In this document: positions 8,636 through 19,627 of the stretch, in pieces
Layout: the number at the start of each line of letters is the position of its first letter
Position numbering within the stretch: position 1 is the first letter of the stretch
Notes under the pieces: generated by a model
Told to the model about the DNA's origin: nothing
Seen by the model: only the letters and a program-made list of their open reading frames with translations
Database searches by the model: none
Program-made: the position numbers and the translations under genes
NCBI GenBank assembly: GCA_937919085.1
Contig: CALFRN010000302.1
Span: forward strand, 1-34,276
Reading direction: 5' to 3'
Source: an uncultured Reyranella sp.
GTDB taxonomy: Bacteria; Pseudomonadota; Alphaproteobacteria; Reyranellales; Reyranellaceae
DNA: 34,276 bases

Positions 8636-9634
8636 GTGCTGACGTCCATCGCTTCCCCGGTTTTTCCGCCGTTCCGGCCGCGTTTTCCGTGGTGGGGCGG
8701 CGACCTGCAGACGCTGGCCAATCGCCTGCGCGGTGGTAGCGTCGACCTCGCACCGCATGCCGGTGAGCGACTGCGGTTTCCCCTGGCCGACGGCACCGGC
8801 GATACGCTGCTGGCCACGCTGCACCGGCCGTCAGTGCGGAAGTCCGGAACACCACTGGTCGTGCTGATTCATGGCCTGACCGGGAGCGAGGACAGCCAGT
8901 ACATCCGTAGCCAGGCGCGGCGGCTGCTAGAGCGCGGGCATCGCGTGCTGCGGCTGAACCTGCGCGGCGCCGGGCCGTCGCGCCCGTTGTGCGGCGGTCA
9001 CTACTATGCCGGCCGGAGCCAGGACTTGCGGGCGCTGTTGGCGCTTCTGCCGGACGATCTGCGGCGAGATGGCATGATGGCGGTTGGTTACTCGCTGGGC
9101 GGCGCGATGCTGCTGAAGTATCTCGGCGAGGAAGGGGCATCGTCACCGCTCGCGGCCGCCGCCACGGTATGTGCACCCATCGACCTGTCGGCCACCTGTG
9201 TCAGCATGATGCGGCCGCGCAATGCGATCTACCATCGCCACCTCCTGGGAGAGATGAAGCGCGAGGCGACGGGCACGGGCGCCTCGCTCTCCGCCGGTGA
9301 ACGGGCGGCGATCCTGGGGACGAAATCGATCTGGGAATATGACGACGTCTTCATCGCGCCGCGCCATGGCTTTGCCGGCTCCGAGGATTATTATGAACGC
9401 TGCAGGCCTGTGCGGTTCATGTCATCCATCCGCGTGCCGACACTTGTCTTAGCGGCAGGCGACGATCCGTGGATACCGGCCGCGCTCTATCGCGGCTATG
9501 ATTGGGCAACGAACAAGGCGCTGGTGCCGTTGCTGCCGGAGTCCGGTGGGCATGTCGGATTCCATGGGATTGGGCGCGACCGGCCGTGGAGTGACGATGT
9601 GGTGGCAGCGTTCCTGGAACATGGATGGATCTAG
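8636..9634 (+). CDS. YheT-family (UPF0017) alpha/beta hydrolase
   Basis: The 332-residue product has the YheT/ABHD hallmark features: an N-terminal GGDLQTLANRL block (the family NPHLQT-like segment), VVLIHGLTGSEDSQYI, NLRGAGPS, the nucleophile Ser153 in GYSLGG, an acidic residue at 276-277 in AAGDDPWIP and His306 in SGGHVGF. It is probably a cytoplasmic esterase, and the physiological substrate of the family is poorly known. It starts at GTG 8636, 30 bp from the divergent EamA gene. I see no strong Shine-Dalgarno sequence in front of it, so the exact start is less certain than the gene. Confidence 0.9.
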   Translation: MLTSIASPVFPPFRPRFPWWGGDLQTLANRLRGGSVDLAPHAGERLRFPLADGTGDTLLATLHRPSVRKSGTPLVVLIHGLTGSEDSQYIRSQARRLLERGHRVLRLNLRGAGPSRPLCGGHYYAGRSQDLRALLALLPDDLRRDGMMAVGYSLGGAMLLKYLGEEGASSPLAAAATVCAPIDLSATCVSMMRPRNAIYHRHLLGEMKREATGTGASLSAGERAAILGTKSIWEYDDVFIAPRHGFAGSEDYYERCRPVRFMSSIRVPTLVLAAGDDPWIPAALYRGYDWATNKALVPLLPESGGHVGFHGIGRDRPWSDDVVAAFLEHGWI

Positions 9635-9764
9635 ATCAGTGGCGATGATTGTGGGGGTTGCCTGCTCCCTTGTTGCACTCATCCTGGCCTGGCGGGCCTA
9701 TCGCGGCACCTCGGCCGAGCATGAGGCACGTAAACGCGAAGACGAAGACCGCGACCGCCGCTAG
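9621..9764 (+). CDS. Small single-pass membrane protein, unknown function
   Basis: A short ORF of up to 47 residues overlaps the last bases of the YheT-like gene. It encodes one hydrophobic helix (VAMIVGVACSLVALILAW) followed by a strongly charged tail (EHEARKREDEDRDRR). Starts are possible at ATG 9621, GTG 9639 or ATG 9645; GTG 9639 is reasonable because GGATGGA lies about 9 bases before it. The composition (a clean membrane helix plus charged C-terminus) is unlike a random GC-rich frame, but I recognise no family. If real, it is cotranscribed with the hydrolase gene. Confidence 0.5.
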   Translation: MDGSRSVAMIVGVACSLVALILAWRAYRGTSAEHEARKREDEDRDRR

Positions 9765-9874
9765 CTGGTAGTCAGCAGCGCGAGCAGCATCTTGGCCGCT
9801 GGGCTGAGATAGCCGGCGCGGCAGTAGTCGGCGCGTTGCAGGAATGTCCAGCGCAATACGGCACCTTCAGCGAA
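9765..9874 (-). other. Gap with a possible decayed coding remnant
   Basis: Directly beyond the Nudix stop, and in the same minus-strand frame, 37 open codons (FAEGAVLRWTFLQ, then ADYCRAGYLSPAAKMLLALL) run to a TAG at 9762-9764. There is no convincing start codon. The segment looks coding-like and slightly resembles the C-terminal tail of a LysR-type regulator, but it is too short to assign. It may be a gene remnant or chance. Confidence 0.25.
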
Positions 9875-12606
<2,732 letters not shown>

Positions 12607-12609
12607 TGG

Positions 12610-13683
12610 ATGTCTGAAGCCGAGATTTTATTCGAAGTGAAGGATGGACTGGGCGTCATGACGCTCAACCGGCCGAAGGTCCTGAATTCTCTGTCGCACG
12701 GCATCATCCTTGAGATGGAACGGATGATGCCGCAGTGGGAGAAGGATCCCGCGGTCAAGGCGGTGGTGCTGCGCGGAGCCGGCGACCGCGCGTTTTCCGC
12801 TGGAGGCGACGTGGCAGGTCTTTATCGTGAGATGCGTGACGATCCGTCGGGGACGCTACGCCGCGACTTCTTCCGCGACGAGTACGTCGTCAATCGCCGC
12901 ATCTACCGTTACGCCAAGCCGTGGATCTCGCTGATCGACGGCATCAACATGGGCGGCGGTGTCGGCCTTTCGGCGCACGGCTCTCACTCCATCGTGACCG
13001 AGAAGTACCTGTTCGCCATGCCCGAGACGACGATCGGGCTCTTCCCGGACGTCGGTGGCGGGTACTTCCTGACCCGGCTGGCGGGTGCGCTGGGCACCTT
13101 CCTCGCGCTTACCAGCTATCGCCTCAAGGCGGCAGACGCGCTGTGGGCGGGCATTGCTCACGCCTATGTTCCGAGCGCGAAGATCGAGGATCTCCAAGCC
13201 GCGCTGGGGGCTGCCGACCTGTCGGGCTCGCGGGCCAACGACAAGGTCGACGCGGTAGTCGCGAAGTTCGCGGCCGACGCAGGTGATCCGACGTTGCCGG
13301 CATTGATGCCGGAGATCGACCGCTGCTTTTCAGCAGAGACGTTGCAGGAGATCGTGGCCAGCCTCCGGCGGTCGCAGAGCGAGTTCGCGCAGAAGCAACT
13401 CGCCGCGCTGATGAAGCTCTCTCCGCTGTCGATGGCGATCACGCTGGAGCAGCTCAGGCGCTGCGCCAACCGGTCGTTCGAGGACACGATGACCATCGAG
13501 TACCGCATGTCGCAGCGCTGCATGCAGAAGGGCCATGACTTCTTCGAGGGGGTGCGCGCGCTCCTGATCGACAAGGACCAGAAGCCGCAGTGGAAGCCGC
13601 CGACCATCGAGGGCGTCACGCGCGCCATGGTCGAGGAGCACTTCCGGCCCGTCGCCAACGACCTGAAGTTCGACCAGTCCTAA
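12610..13683 (+). CDS. 3-hydroxyisobutyryl-CoA hydrolase (enoyl-CoA hydratase/isomerase superfamily)
   Basis: The 357-residue length fits HIBYL-CoA hydrolases rather than ordinary enoyl-CoA hydratases (about 260). Crotonase-fold landmarks are LNRPKVLNSLS, the oxyanion loop FSAGGDVAGL (62-71), INMGGGVGLSAHG (112-124) and the catalytic strand MPETTIGLFPDVGG with Glu139 and Asp147. The C-terminal extension with RCMQKGHDFFEGVRALLIDKD is characteristic of the hydrolase. It releases free 3-hydroxyisobutyrate from its CoA ester, so the next gene (3-hydroxyisobutyrate dehydrogenase) can act. Methacrylyl-CoA hydratase, the step between the first two enzymes, is not obviously encoded next to them. Confidence 0.93.
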   Translation: MSEAEILFEVKDGLGVMTLNRPKVLNSLSHGIILEMERMMPQWEKDPAVKAVVLRGAGDRAFSAGGDVAGLYREMRDDPSGTLRRDFFRDEYVVNRRIYRYAKPWISLIDGINMGGGVGLSAHGSHSIVTEKYLFAMPETTIGLFPDVGGGYFLTRLAGALGTFLALTSYRLKAADALWAGIAHAYVPSAKIEDLQAALGAADLSGSRANDKVDAVVAKFAADAGDPTLPALMPEIDRCFSAETLQEIVASLRRSQSEFAQKQLAALMKLSPLSMAITLEQLRRCANRSFEDTMTIEYRMSQRCMQKGHDFFEGVRALLIDKDQKPQWKPPTIEGVTRAMVEEHFRPVANDLKFDQS

Positions 13684-13695
13684 GGGAGCAACGCC

Positions 13696-14577
13696 ATGGC
13701 GAAAATCGCCTTTATCGGTCTCGGCAACATGGGCGGTCCGATGGCCGCCAATCTTGCGAAAGCTCAGCACCATGTGACGGCTTTCGACTTGTCGGACGCC
13801 GCGATGCGGGCGGCGGTGGAGAAGGGTGCCCACAAGGCTGCGTCCGCCGTCGAGGCGGTCAAGGGCGCCGAGATCGTGGTCACCATGCTACCTGCCGGCA
13901 AGCACGTCCGGGGCGTCTACGAGTCCGATGTGCTGCCAAATGTCGCCAAGGGGACATTGCTGATCGATTGCTCGACCATTGACGTCGTTAGTGCCCGCCA
14001 TGTTGCCGTTTTGGCCCAGAAGGCCGGGTTCGACATGGTGGATGCACCGGTTTCGGGCGGTGTCGGCGGTGCGACGGCGGGAACGCTCACTTTCATGGTC
14101 GGCGGCGGCGATGCGGCCTTCGCCAAGGCCAGGCCGATTCTGGAAAAGATGGGCAAGAACATTGTCCATGCCGGCGCCAGCGGAAACGGCCAGGCGGCCA
14201 AGATCTGCAACAACATGATCCTCGGCGTGTCGATGATCGCCGTCGGCGAAGCTTTCATGCTGGCCAAGCGGCTGGGGCTCGATGCCCAGAAGCTGTTCGA
14301 TGTGGCTTCGACTTCTTCGGGGCAGTGCTGGGCACTCACCAATTACTGCCCCGTGCCGGGCCCTGTCCCGGCCTCGCCTGCCAATCGCGACTATCAGGCG
14401 GGTTTCACGGCTGCAATGATGCTGAAGGACCTGATGCTCGCCCAGCAAGCCGCGAATGCGGCCGGCGCCAGCACTCCCCTGGGCGCCGAGGCTGCCCAGC
14501 TCTTCAATATGTTCGTCAACAGTGGCCACGCCGCGAAGGATTTTTCAGGCATCGTCAAGATGATTGATGGCAAATAG
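13696..14577 (+). CDS. mmsB: 3-hydroxyisobutyrate dehydrogenase
   Basis: The 293-residue protein has the beta-hydroxyacid dehydrogenase layout: the NAD-binding GLGNMGGPMAANL (8-20), substrate-binding DAPVSGGVGGATAGTL (116-131) and catalytic Lys169 in GNGQAAKICNN. It oxidises 3-hydroxyisobutyrate to methylmalonate semialdehyde using NAD+. The start ATG is preceded by GGGAG (13684-13688), 12 bp after the hydrolase stop. Its end overlaps the start of the first GST gene by 11 bp. The semialdehyde dehydrogenase (mmsA) that would finish the pathway is not in the window. Confidence 0.95.
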   Translation: MAKIAFIGLGNMGGPMAANLAKAQHHVTAFDLSDAAMRAAVEKGAHKAASAVEAVKGAEIVVTMLPAGKHVRGVYESDVLPNVAKGTLLIDCSTIDVVSARHVAVLAQKAGFDMVDAPVSGGVGGATAGTLTFMVGGGDAAFAKARPILEKMGKNIVHAGASGNGQAAKICNNMILGVSMIAVGEAFMLAKRLGLDAQKLFDVASTSSGQCWALTNYCPVPGPVPASPANRDYQAGFTAAMMLKDLMLAQQAANAAGASTPLGAEAAQLFNMFVNSGHAAKDFSGIVKMIDGK

Positions 14578-15244
14578 AGCGGCCGTGCCGCGGACACTTT
14601 ACGATATCAAGACGACCGACGGTCGCCGCCTCAGCCCTTTCGGGCAACGCGTTCATTTAATGCTAGCCCACAAGAATTTAGCCATCGACAAGATGGTGGC
14701 GGTGCGGTTCGTCGACAAGGATTCCATCGCCTTCGCCAATTCGCAGACCGTGCCGGTGCTCGTGGACGGCGAGACAGTGGTGGCCGATTCGTGGCGCATC
14801 GCCAATTACCTCGAGGATGACTATCCCGACCGGCCGTCGCTGTTCGGCGGCGATGCCGGCCGGTCGCTGGCGCGCTACTTCAACAACTGGTGTGGCCTGT
14901 GGCTGACGCCCGAGATCGCCCGCTTCATCCTTTTCGACATGCTGGCGCACATCGACGAGGAGGATCGCGCCTACATCCGCCGGACCCGCGAGCGGCGTTT
15001 CGGGCCGCTGGAGGCACTGAACGACGCGCGGATGGCGCGCCTGCCCGGCTTTCGCGCGGCGCTCGACCCGCTGCGGCTGACAGTGAAGCAGAACGGTAAC
15101 CTTCACGGCGAAAGCCCCGGCATGGCCGACTACATGGTGGCCGCGGGATTCCATTGGGCGGACCAGGCCAGCGATTTCGCCCTGCTCGCGCCGGACGATC
15201 CGCTCTACTCTTGGTCCCGTCGCATCAACGGAAGCCCGCCATGA
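14567..15244 (+). CDS. Glutathione S-transferase family protein
   Basis: The 225-residue product has a thioredoxin-like N-terminal domain (TLYDIKTTDGRRLSPFGQRV, then QTVPVLVDGETVVADSWRIANYL with the cis-Pro and the Asp-Ser glutathione-binding pair) and an all-helical C-terminal domain ending near WSRRINGSPP. The electrophilic or physiological partner is unknown. I start it at ATG 14567; a TTG three bases upstream is also in frame. It overlaps mmsB and shares an ATGA with the next GST gene, so the two GSTs are translationally coupled to each other and follow the valine genes. The two GSTs are clearly related (same SPF and TVPVL blocks) and arose by duplication. Confidence 0.88.
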   Translation: MANRAAVPRTLYDIKTTDGRRLSPFGQRVHLMLAHKNLAIDKMVAVRFVDKDSIAFANSQTVPVLVDGETVVADSWRIANYLEDDYPDRPSLFGGDAGRSLARYFNNWCGLWLTPEIARFILFDMLAHIDEEDRAYIRRTRERRFGPLEALNDARMARLPGFRAALDPLRLTVKQNGNLHGESPGMADYMVAAGFHWADQASDFALLAPDDPLYSWSRRINGSPP

Positions 15245-15927
15245 TCAAATTGTATGACCTTTCCCTGCAGAACGACTGCCGTCCCAGCCCGTTTTGCTGG
15301 CGCACCAAATTCGCTCTGGCTCACAAGGGCCTGAAATGGACCGAAGTGCCGATGGGCTTCACCGAAAAGGACAAGATTGCGTTCGCCGGCTCCAGCACCG
15401 TGCCCGTCCTGAAGGACGGGGAGACGACCGTGAAGGATAGCTGGGCGATCGCCCTTCACCTCGACAAGGCCCATACCGACCAGCCTCTGTTCAAGAGCGA
15501 GATGGCGCTGTCCTACGCCCACTTCGTCAACGGCTTTGTCGATACCGTCGTGCAGCCGGCACTATTTCCGATCGTGGTCGGCGATCTCTACGACCGCGTG
15601 CGCCCTGCCGATCAGGCGTATTTTAGGGAATCGCGGGGCAAGCGGCTGGGTACGACAGATTTCGCGGCGTTTCAGAACAAGGCACGCGAGAAGGGTGTCG
15701 CGGTCTTCCGCGGCGTACTCGAGCCGGCCCGCCGCGTGCTGAAGGCGCAGCCATTCCTGGCGGGCAACCACCCGGCCTATCCCGACTACGTGCTGGCCGG
15801 CGCCTTCATGTGGGCAGGCATCGTCAGCTCGCTCGTACTGCTCGACGGCGACGATGCCGTCCATGCCTGGCGAGAGCGCATGCTCGATTTGTACGATGGC
15901 ATGGCACGCAAGGCGCTGGCAGCGTAA
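15241..15927 (+). CDS. Glutathione S-transferase family protein (second tandem copy)
   Basis: The 228-residue product begins MIKLYDLSLQNDCRPSPFCW, a GST thioredoxin-fold N-terminus with a Ser-Pro-Phe-Cys active-site segment, followed by SSTVPVLKDGETTVKDSWAI (cis-Pro plus the Asp-Ser glutathione-contact pair). The helical C-terminal domain includes FLAGNHPAYPDYVLAGAFMW, the usual N-capping region. ATG 15241 overlaps the previous stop as ATGA. It belongs to the bacterial GST group often found beside acyl-CoA or aromatic catabolic genes. A role in detoxifying reactive intermediates such as methacrylyl-CoA is possible but is inference only. Confidence 0.9.
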   Translation: MIKLYDLSLQNDCRPSPFCWRTKFALAHKGLKWTEVPMGFTEKDKIAFAGSSTVPVLKDGETTVKDSWAIALHLDKAHTDQPLFKSEMALSYAHFVNGFVDTVVQPALFPIVVGDLYDRVRPADQAYFRESRGKRLGTTDFAAFQNKAREKGVAVFRGVLEPARRVLKAQPFLAGNHPAYPDYVLAGAFMWAGIVSSLVLLDGDDAVHAWRERMLDLYDGMARKALAA

Positions 15928-15954
15928 GAGTCGCGAAAGTCAGGAGAGACCATC

Positions 15955-16446
15955 TTGCCGGACAGCGACGCCAAACCCTTCGATCCGGCCGAGCATCGCT
16001 TCGGACCGACCCACTGGTTCGAGGACCTCAGGATCGGGCAGAAATTCTACATCAACTCGCGCACCCAGACGGAGGCGATGTTCGCCGCCTTCCAGCTCGC
16101 AAGCGGCGACAATCACCCGATCCACTATGACCGCGAGTATTGCAAGGCCCGCGGCCACCGCGACCTTCTGGCCCACGGTCTCCAGGTAGCAATTCAGGGC
16201 GCGGCAGGGGCGGGTATATTCCCGCATTTCATCGGCGACTCGCTGATCGGCTTTCTTGAGCAGTCCTCGCGGTTCCTGAAGCCGGTCTATTGCGGCGACA
16301 CGCTCTACCCAATGCTGGAGGTAACCGAGCTGAAACCCGGCCGCACCACCGGCGTGGCCGTCCTGAAACTCACGATTCATAACCAGAGCGGTGAACTGGC
16401 GTGTGACGGCGAGCACAGGTACCTGATCAAACGGAAACCGGCGTGA
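15955..16446 (+). CDS. MaoC-like hot-dog (R)-hydratase
   Basis: The 163-residue product has the MaoC dehydratase motif in FQLASGDNHPIHYD, with catalytic Asp52 and His57, followed by CKARGHRDLLAHGL. It should hydrate a 2-enoyl-CoA or related thioester. The start is TTG at 15955, chosen because AGGAGA at 15942-15947 is correctly spaced and no ATG fits. The stop overlaps the next start as GTGA. Given the upstream valine enzymes it could act on methacrylyl-CoA or a similar unsaturated thioester, filling the missing hydratase step, but this is only an inference from position. Confidence 0.88.
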   Translation: MPDSDAKPFDPAEHRFGPTHWFEDLRIGQKFYINSRTQTEAMFAAFQLASGDNHPIHYDREYCKARGHRDLLAHGLQVAIQGAAGAGIFPHFIGDSLIGFLEQSSRFLKPVYCGDTLYPMLEVTELKPGRTTGVAVLKLTIHNQSGELACDGEHRYLIKRKPA

Positions 16447-17231
16447 CTGCCGCCTTTGCAGGCAAAGTCGCTTGGGTGACGGGCGGCGGGACCGGGATCG
16501 GGCGGGCCGGCGCACGGGCGCTCGCCGAGGGCGGCTGCCGGGTCGTGATCTCGGGCCGCTCCGAGGCAACGCTTGCGGAAACCGCAAGGCTGATTCGCGA
16601 TGCCGGCGGGACCGTAGAGATCCGCAAGCTCGACGTTGCTGACAAGAAGGCGGTGGCCCGTGTCGCGACCGCGATCGAAAAGAAACATGGCCACATCGAC
16701 ATCTTGGTCAACAGCGCGGGCACCAACATTCCCGACCGGCGCTGGAGCCAGGTGACAGTCGAAGGTTGGGAGAGCGTGGTGCGGACCAACCTCGATGGTA
16801 TGTTCTATTGCTGCCACGCCGTGCTGTCGGGCATGCGCCGGCGGCGCGATGGCGTGGTGATCAATATTTCGAGCTGGCTCGGCAAGTTCGTGACGCCGCT
16901 TGCCGGTCCGAGCTACGCGGCTTCGAAGTTCGGTGCCGCGGCGCTCACCGAGACGATCAATGCCGAGGACGGGCTGCAGGGCATACGGGCCTGCGTCATT
17001 TGCCCGGCCGAAGTGGCGACCCCGATCCTTAACAGGCGGCCTATCGTGCCGCCCAAGGCGGAGCAGGAGCGGATGTTGCAGGAGGAGGACCTCGGGCGCA
17101 CCATCGCCTTCGTGGCGGCCATGCCGGCGCGTGCCTGCATCAACGAGATCATCATCAGTCCGACCTACAACCGCTTCTATTTCGGCGGCCGCGAAATAGA
17201 CCAGGTCAAATCGACCGCAAGAAAGAAGTGA
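16443..17231 (+). CDS. Short-chain dehydrogenase/reductase
   Basis: A classical SDR of 262 residues: the cofactor motif TGGGTGIG (13-20), NSAG (90-93), catalytic Ser143/144, Tyr158 and Lys162 (SYAASKFG). The GRSE segment after beta-2 suggests NADP(H) preference. It interconverts a hydroxyl and a keto group on an unknown substrate. It starts at GTG 16443, overlapping the MaoC stop, so the pair is probably translationally coupled and may act in sequence on one acyl thioester. The C-terminal PTYNRFYFGG tail is unusual for FabG and argues against a fatty-acid-synthesis role. Confidence 0.9.
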   Translation: MTAAFAGKVAWVTGGGTGIGRAGARALAEGGCRVVISGRSEATLAETARLIRDAGGTVEIRKLDVADKKAVARVATAIEKKHGHIDILVNSAGTNIPDRRWSQVTVEGWESVVRTNLDGMFYCCHAVLSGMRRRRDGVVINISSWLGKFVTPLAGPSYAASKFGAAALTETINAEDGLQGIRACVICPAEVATPILNRRPIVPPKAEQERMLQEEDLGRTIAFVAAMPARACINEIIISPTYNRFYFGGREIDQVKSTARKK

Positions 17232-17238
17232 GGAAGAC

Positions 17239-17523
17239 ATGCTGGGAGTGATCGCGAAGCTCACCATCAAGCCGGGCACCAATGCCGATTTCGAGGCGAC
17301 CATGAAGGCGTTGCAGGCAAAAGTGCAGGCCGACGAGCCGGGCAACAAGCTCTACGCCCTCCACAAGACCGCCGACGTTAATGTTTACGTCATGCTGGAG
17401 CGTTACGACGATGAGGCGGCGTTGGCCGCGCATCGCGCTGCGGCGCACTTCAAGGAACTCGGGCGCAAGCTCGGCGATTACCTGGCCGGCCGGCCTGACG
17501 TTCAGGTCCTTCAGGAAGTCTGA
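17239..17523 (+). CDS. Small antibiotic-biosynthesis-monooxygenase (ABM) fold protein
   Basis: The 94-residue product has the ABM/YgiN-type ferredoxin-like pattern: MLGVIAKLTIKPGTNADFEA, a central NKLYALHK strand, YVMLERYDDEAALAAHRAA with the conserved His, and a C-terminal strand. Such small dimers act as quinol monooxygenases or as poorly defined redox proteins. It starts 7 bp after the SDR stop with GAGGAAG just upstream, so it belongs to the same transcription unit. The exact activity cannot be told from sequence. Confidence 0.88.
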   Translation: MLGVIAKLTIKPGTNADFEATMKALQAKVQADEPGNKLYALHKTADVNVYVMLERYDDEAALAAHRAAAHFKELGRKLGDYLAGRPDVQVLQEV

Positions 17524-17548
17524 CGCCGGCACCAATGTGGAATGAGCA

Positions 17549-18616
17549 ATGGACGGACTTTTTCATCGCCACACCAAGCCCGGTACGGCACCCGGCACGC
17601 TTGCCGGGCGGGCGCCCGTGCCCGACGAGGCACTCGACTTCACCCTGGTCGAGTACAGCGCTGACGACGTCGAGGTCCTGAAGGGCGTCGAAGTCGACGA
17701 ATGCCGCTTCCATCTCGGAACGCCCGGTCATACCTGGATCGACGTCGCCGGACGGCCGAACTCGGAGATGCTGCGCGACCTCGGCATGGCCTTCAACCTG
17801 CATCCGCTGGCGCTGGAGGATGTGTTTCACGCCCACCAGCGCAGCAAGCTCGATCTCTACGAGGGCCAGGGCTTCATCGTGCTCAACGATCCCGCCTACG
17901 AAGACTGCCAGCTTCATTCGCGCCAGGTCAGCATTTTCTTCGGTGAGAACTATGTGATCTCGTTCCATGATCACAAGGGTGACATCTTCAAGCCGGTGAG
18001 GAAGCGCCTGCAGACGGTGGGCTCGAGGCTGCGGATATTCGGCGTCGACTACCTCGTCTATGCCCTGATCGATCTCGTCGTCGACCGGAAGTTCCCGCTG
18101 ATCGAGGCGCTGTCCGGTCATCTCGAGGAACTGGAGGACGAGGCGCTCGACCATCCGACCAAGGAAACTTTGGCGCATATCCACCAGGCACGGCGCGCAC
18201 TTGTCGCCTTTCACCGCATCCAATGGGCCGAGCGCGAAACCGTGCTGGCCGTCATGCGGCCCGACGTACCCTTTATCATGCCCGAGACTAGAACCTATCT
18301 TCGCGATTGCTTCGACCATGCCGTCGCCGTCCTCGATCTGGTGGAGAGCTACCGCGAAATGGCCAACGGCCTGATGGAACTCTATCTGATGGACTCTTCG
18401 AACCGCATGGGCGAGGTCATGAAGACGATGGCGGTCATTACCGTCTTCTTCCTGCCCCTGAGCTTTTTGGCTGGGGTCTACGGTATGAATTTCGACCGCG
18501 CCGACGGCAACATGCCGGAACTCGGCTGGAAGTACGGCTACGAGTTCTTCTGGGGTTCGGTTGTAATCATCGTCACAAGCATCTTCATCTGGGTTAAGCG
18601 CAAACACTGGATTTGA
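17549..18616 (+). CDS. CorA-family divalent metal transporter
   Basis: The 355-residue product has a long cytoplasmic N-terminal domain (DVEVLKGVEVDECRFHLG, HPLALEDVFHAHQRSKLDLY) and two C-terminal membrane helices. The signature GVYGMNF follows the first helix and the MPEL sequence in the periplasmic loop is the selectivity region. The C-terminus is the positively charged KRKHWI. It forms a pentameric Mg2+ (or Co2+/Ni2+) channel in the inner membrane. It follows the ABM gene by 25 bp, and I see no functional link to the catabolic genes beyond shared orientation. Confidence 0.95.
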   Translation: MDGLFHRHTKPGTAPGTLAGRAPVPDEALDFTLVEYSADDVEVLKGVEVDECRFHLGTPGHTWIDVAGRPNSEMLRDLGMAFNLHPLALEDVFHAHQRSKLDLYEGQGFIVLNDPAYEDCQLHSRQVSIFFGENYVISFHDHKGDIFKPVRKRLQTVGSRLRIFGVDYLVYALIDLVVDRKFPLIEALSGHLEELEDEALDHPTKETLAHIHQARRALVAFHRIQWAERETVLAVMRPDVPFIMPETRTYLRDCFDHAVAVLDLVESYREMANGLMELYLMDSSNRMGEVMKTMAVITVFFLPLSFLAGVYGMNFDRADGNMPELGWKYGYEFFWGSVVIIVTSIFIWVKRKHWI

Positions 18617-18628
18617 GGGAGGAGACCC

Positions 18629-19627
18629 GTGTCCAACTACCGGCTTTTCGGCTCGGAATTGTCGCCGTACTCGGTGAAGGTGCGTTCCTACTTCCGATTC
18701 AAGGACCTGCCGCACCAGTGGATTCCGCGCTCGCCGGCGGTTCAGGTCGAGTTCCAGAAGTACGCCAAGCTGCCGCTGGTGCCTTTGGTCGTGACGCCCG
18801 AGGACGAGGGCGTGCAGGACTCGACGCCGATCATCGAGCGCATCGAGGCGGCGAAGCCGGAACCGTCCATCATCCCTGCCGATCCCGCACTTGCCTTCCT
18901 CTCGGCGCTGCTCGAGGAATATGGCGACGAGTGGGGCAACAAATGGATGTTCCATTACCGCTGGCGCTACCTGGCGGATTGCTGGTCGACTGCCGAGCGC
19001 ATCGCGCAGCAGATGATGGGGGCGCAAGGCCCGTTGGCGGTGGCGCAGGCCCGGACCGCGATTGCCGAGCGCATGACGGGCCGGTTGAGTTTTGTCGGCT
19101 CCAACGACAGGACGCAGCCGCTGATAGAGGCATCGTTCAAGCGGGCGCTAGCGATCCTGGAGGTGCATCTTCAATCTCGGCCGTACCTTCTCGGTGCCCG
19201 TCCGGCGCTGGCCGATTTCGGCCTGTGGGGACAGCTCTACGAAGCCGCCACCGACCCGACACCCAGCGCCATCATGCGGACCCTGGCACCCAAGGTCATG
19301 GAGTGGGTACAGCGCATGGTCTCGCCTGCGGTGGCAGGGCCGTTCGAGTCCTGGTCCACGCTGGCGCCGACGCTCATGCCGTTGTTCGAAGAAGAAGTCA
19401 GCGCGCTTTTCCTGCCGTGGTCGGTCGCCAACGCGGCCGCCATCGCGGCCGGCGACATGACTTTCGAAGTCGCTCTTGCCGGCGCGATGTGGATTCAGGA
19501 ACCGCAGAAGTACCACGCGCGCTCGCTGGCCGAAATTCGCCGCAAGTACCTGGCGGCCAAGGATGCTACCGGCCTGGAGGCGATCCTGCGCGACAGCGGA
19601 TGCCTGCAGTGGCTAGCGCAGACTTGA
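18629..19627 (+). CDS. Large glutathione S-transferase family protein
   Basis: At 332 residues this is longer than ordinary GSTs (about 200-230). The N-terminal thioredoxin fold starts NYRLFGSELSPYSVKVRSYF with an SPYS active-site segment and continues LPLVPLVVTPEDEGVQDSTP (cis-Pro and Asp-Ser). The C-terminal part contains RPYLLGARPALADFGLWGQL, the typical GST helix. The extra roughly 80 C-terminal residues have no motif I recognise. It starts at GTG 18629 behind a strong GGAGGAG (18618-18624), 12 bp after corA. Its 3' end overlaps the convergent TSUP gene by 15 bp. Confidence 0.88.
   Translation: MSNYRLFGSELSPYSVKVRSYFRFKDLPHQWIPRSPAVQVEFQKYAKLPLVPLVVTPEDEGVQDSTPIIERIEAAKPEPSIIPADPALAFLSALLEEYGDEWGNKWMFHYRWRYLADCWSTAERIAQQMMGAQGPLAVAQARTAIAERMTGRLSFVGSNDRTQPLIEASFKRALAILEVHLQSRPYLLGARPALADFGLWGQLYEAATDPTPSAIMRTLAPKVMEWVQRMVSPAVAGPFESWSTLAPTLMPLFEEEVSALFLPWSVANAAAIAAGDMTFEVALAGAMWIQEPQKYHARSLAEIRRKYLAAKDATGLEAILRDSGCLQWLAQT

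Noticed and set aside
6972-9176. 734-codon minus-strand ORF and 537-codon plus-strand ORF over 6974-8587
   Set aside because: Both are Arg/Pro/Ala- or Gly/Gln-rich shadow frames of the hydrolase, EamA and YheT-like genes.
17450-19027. 525-codon minus-strand ORF opposite the CorA gene
   Set aside because: It has shadow composition (His/Arg/Asp-rich) and CorA motifs are unambiguous on the plus strand.
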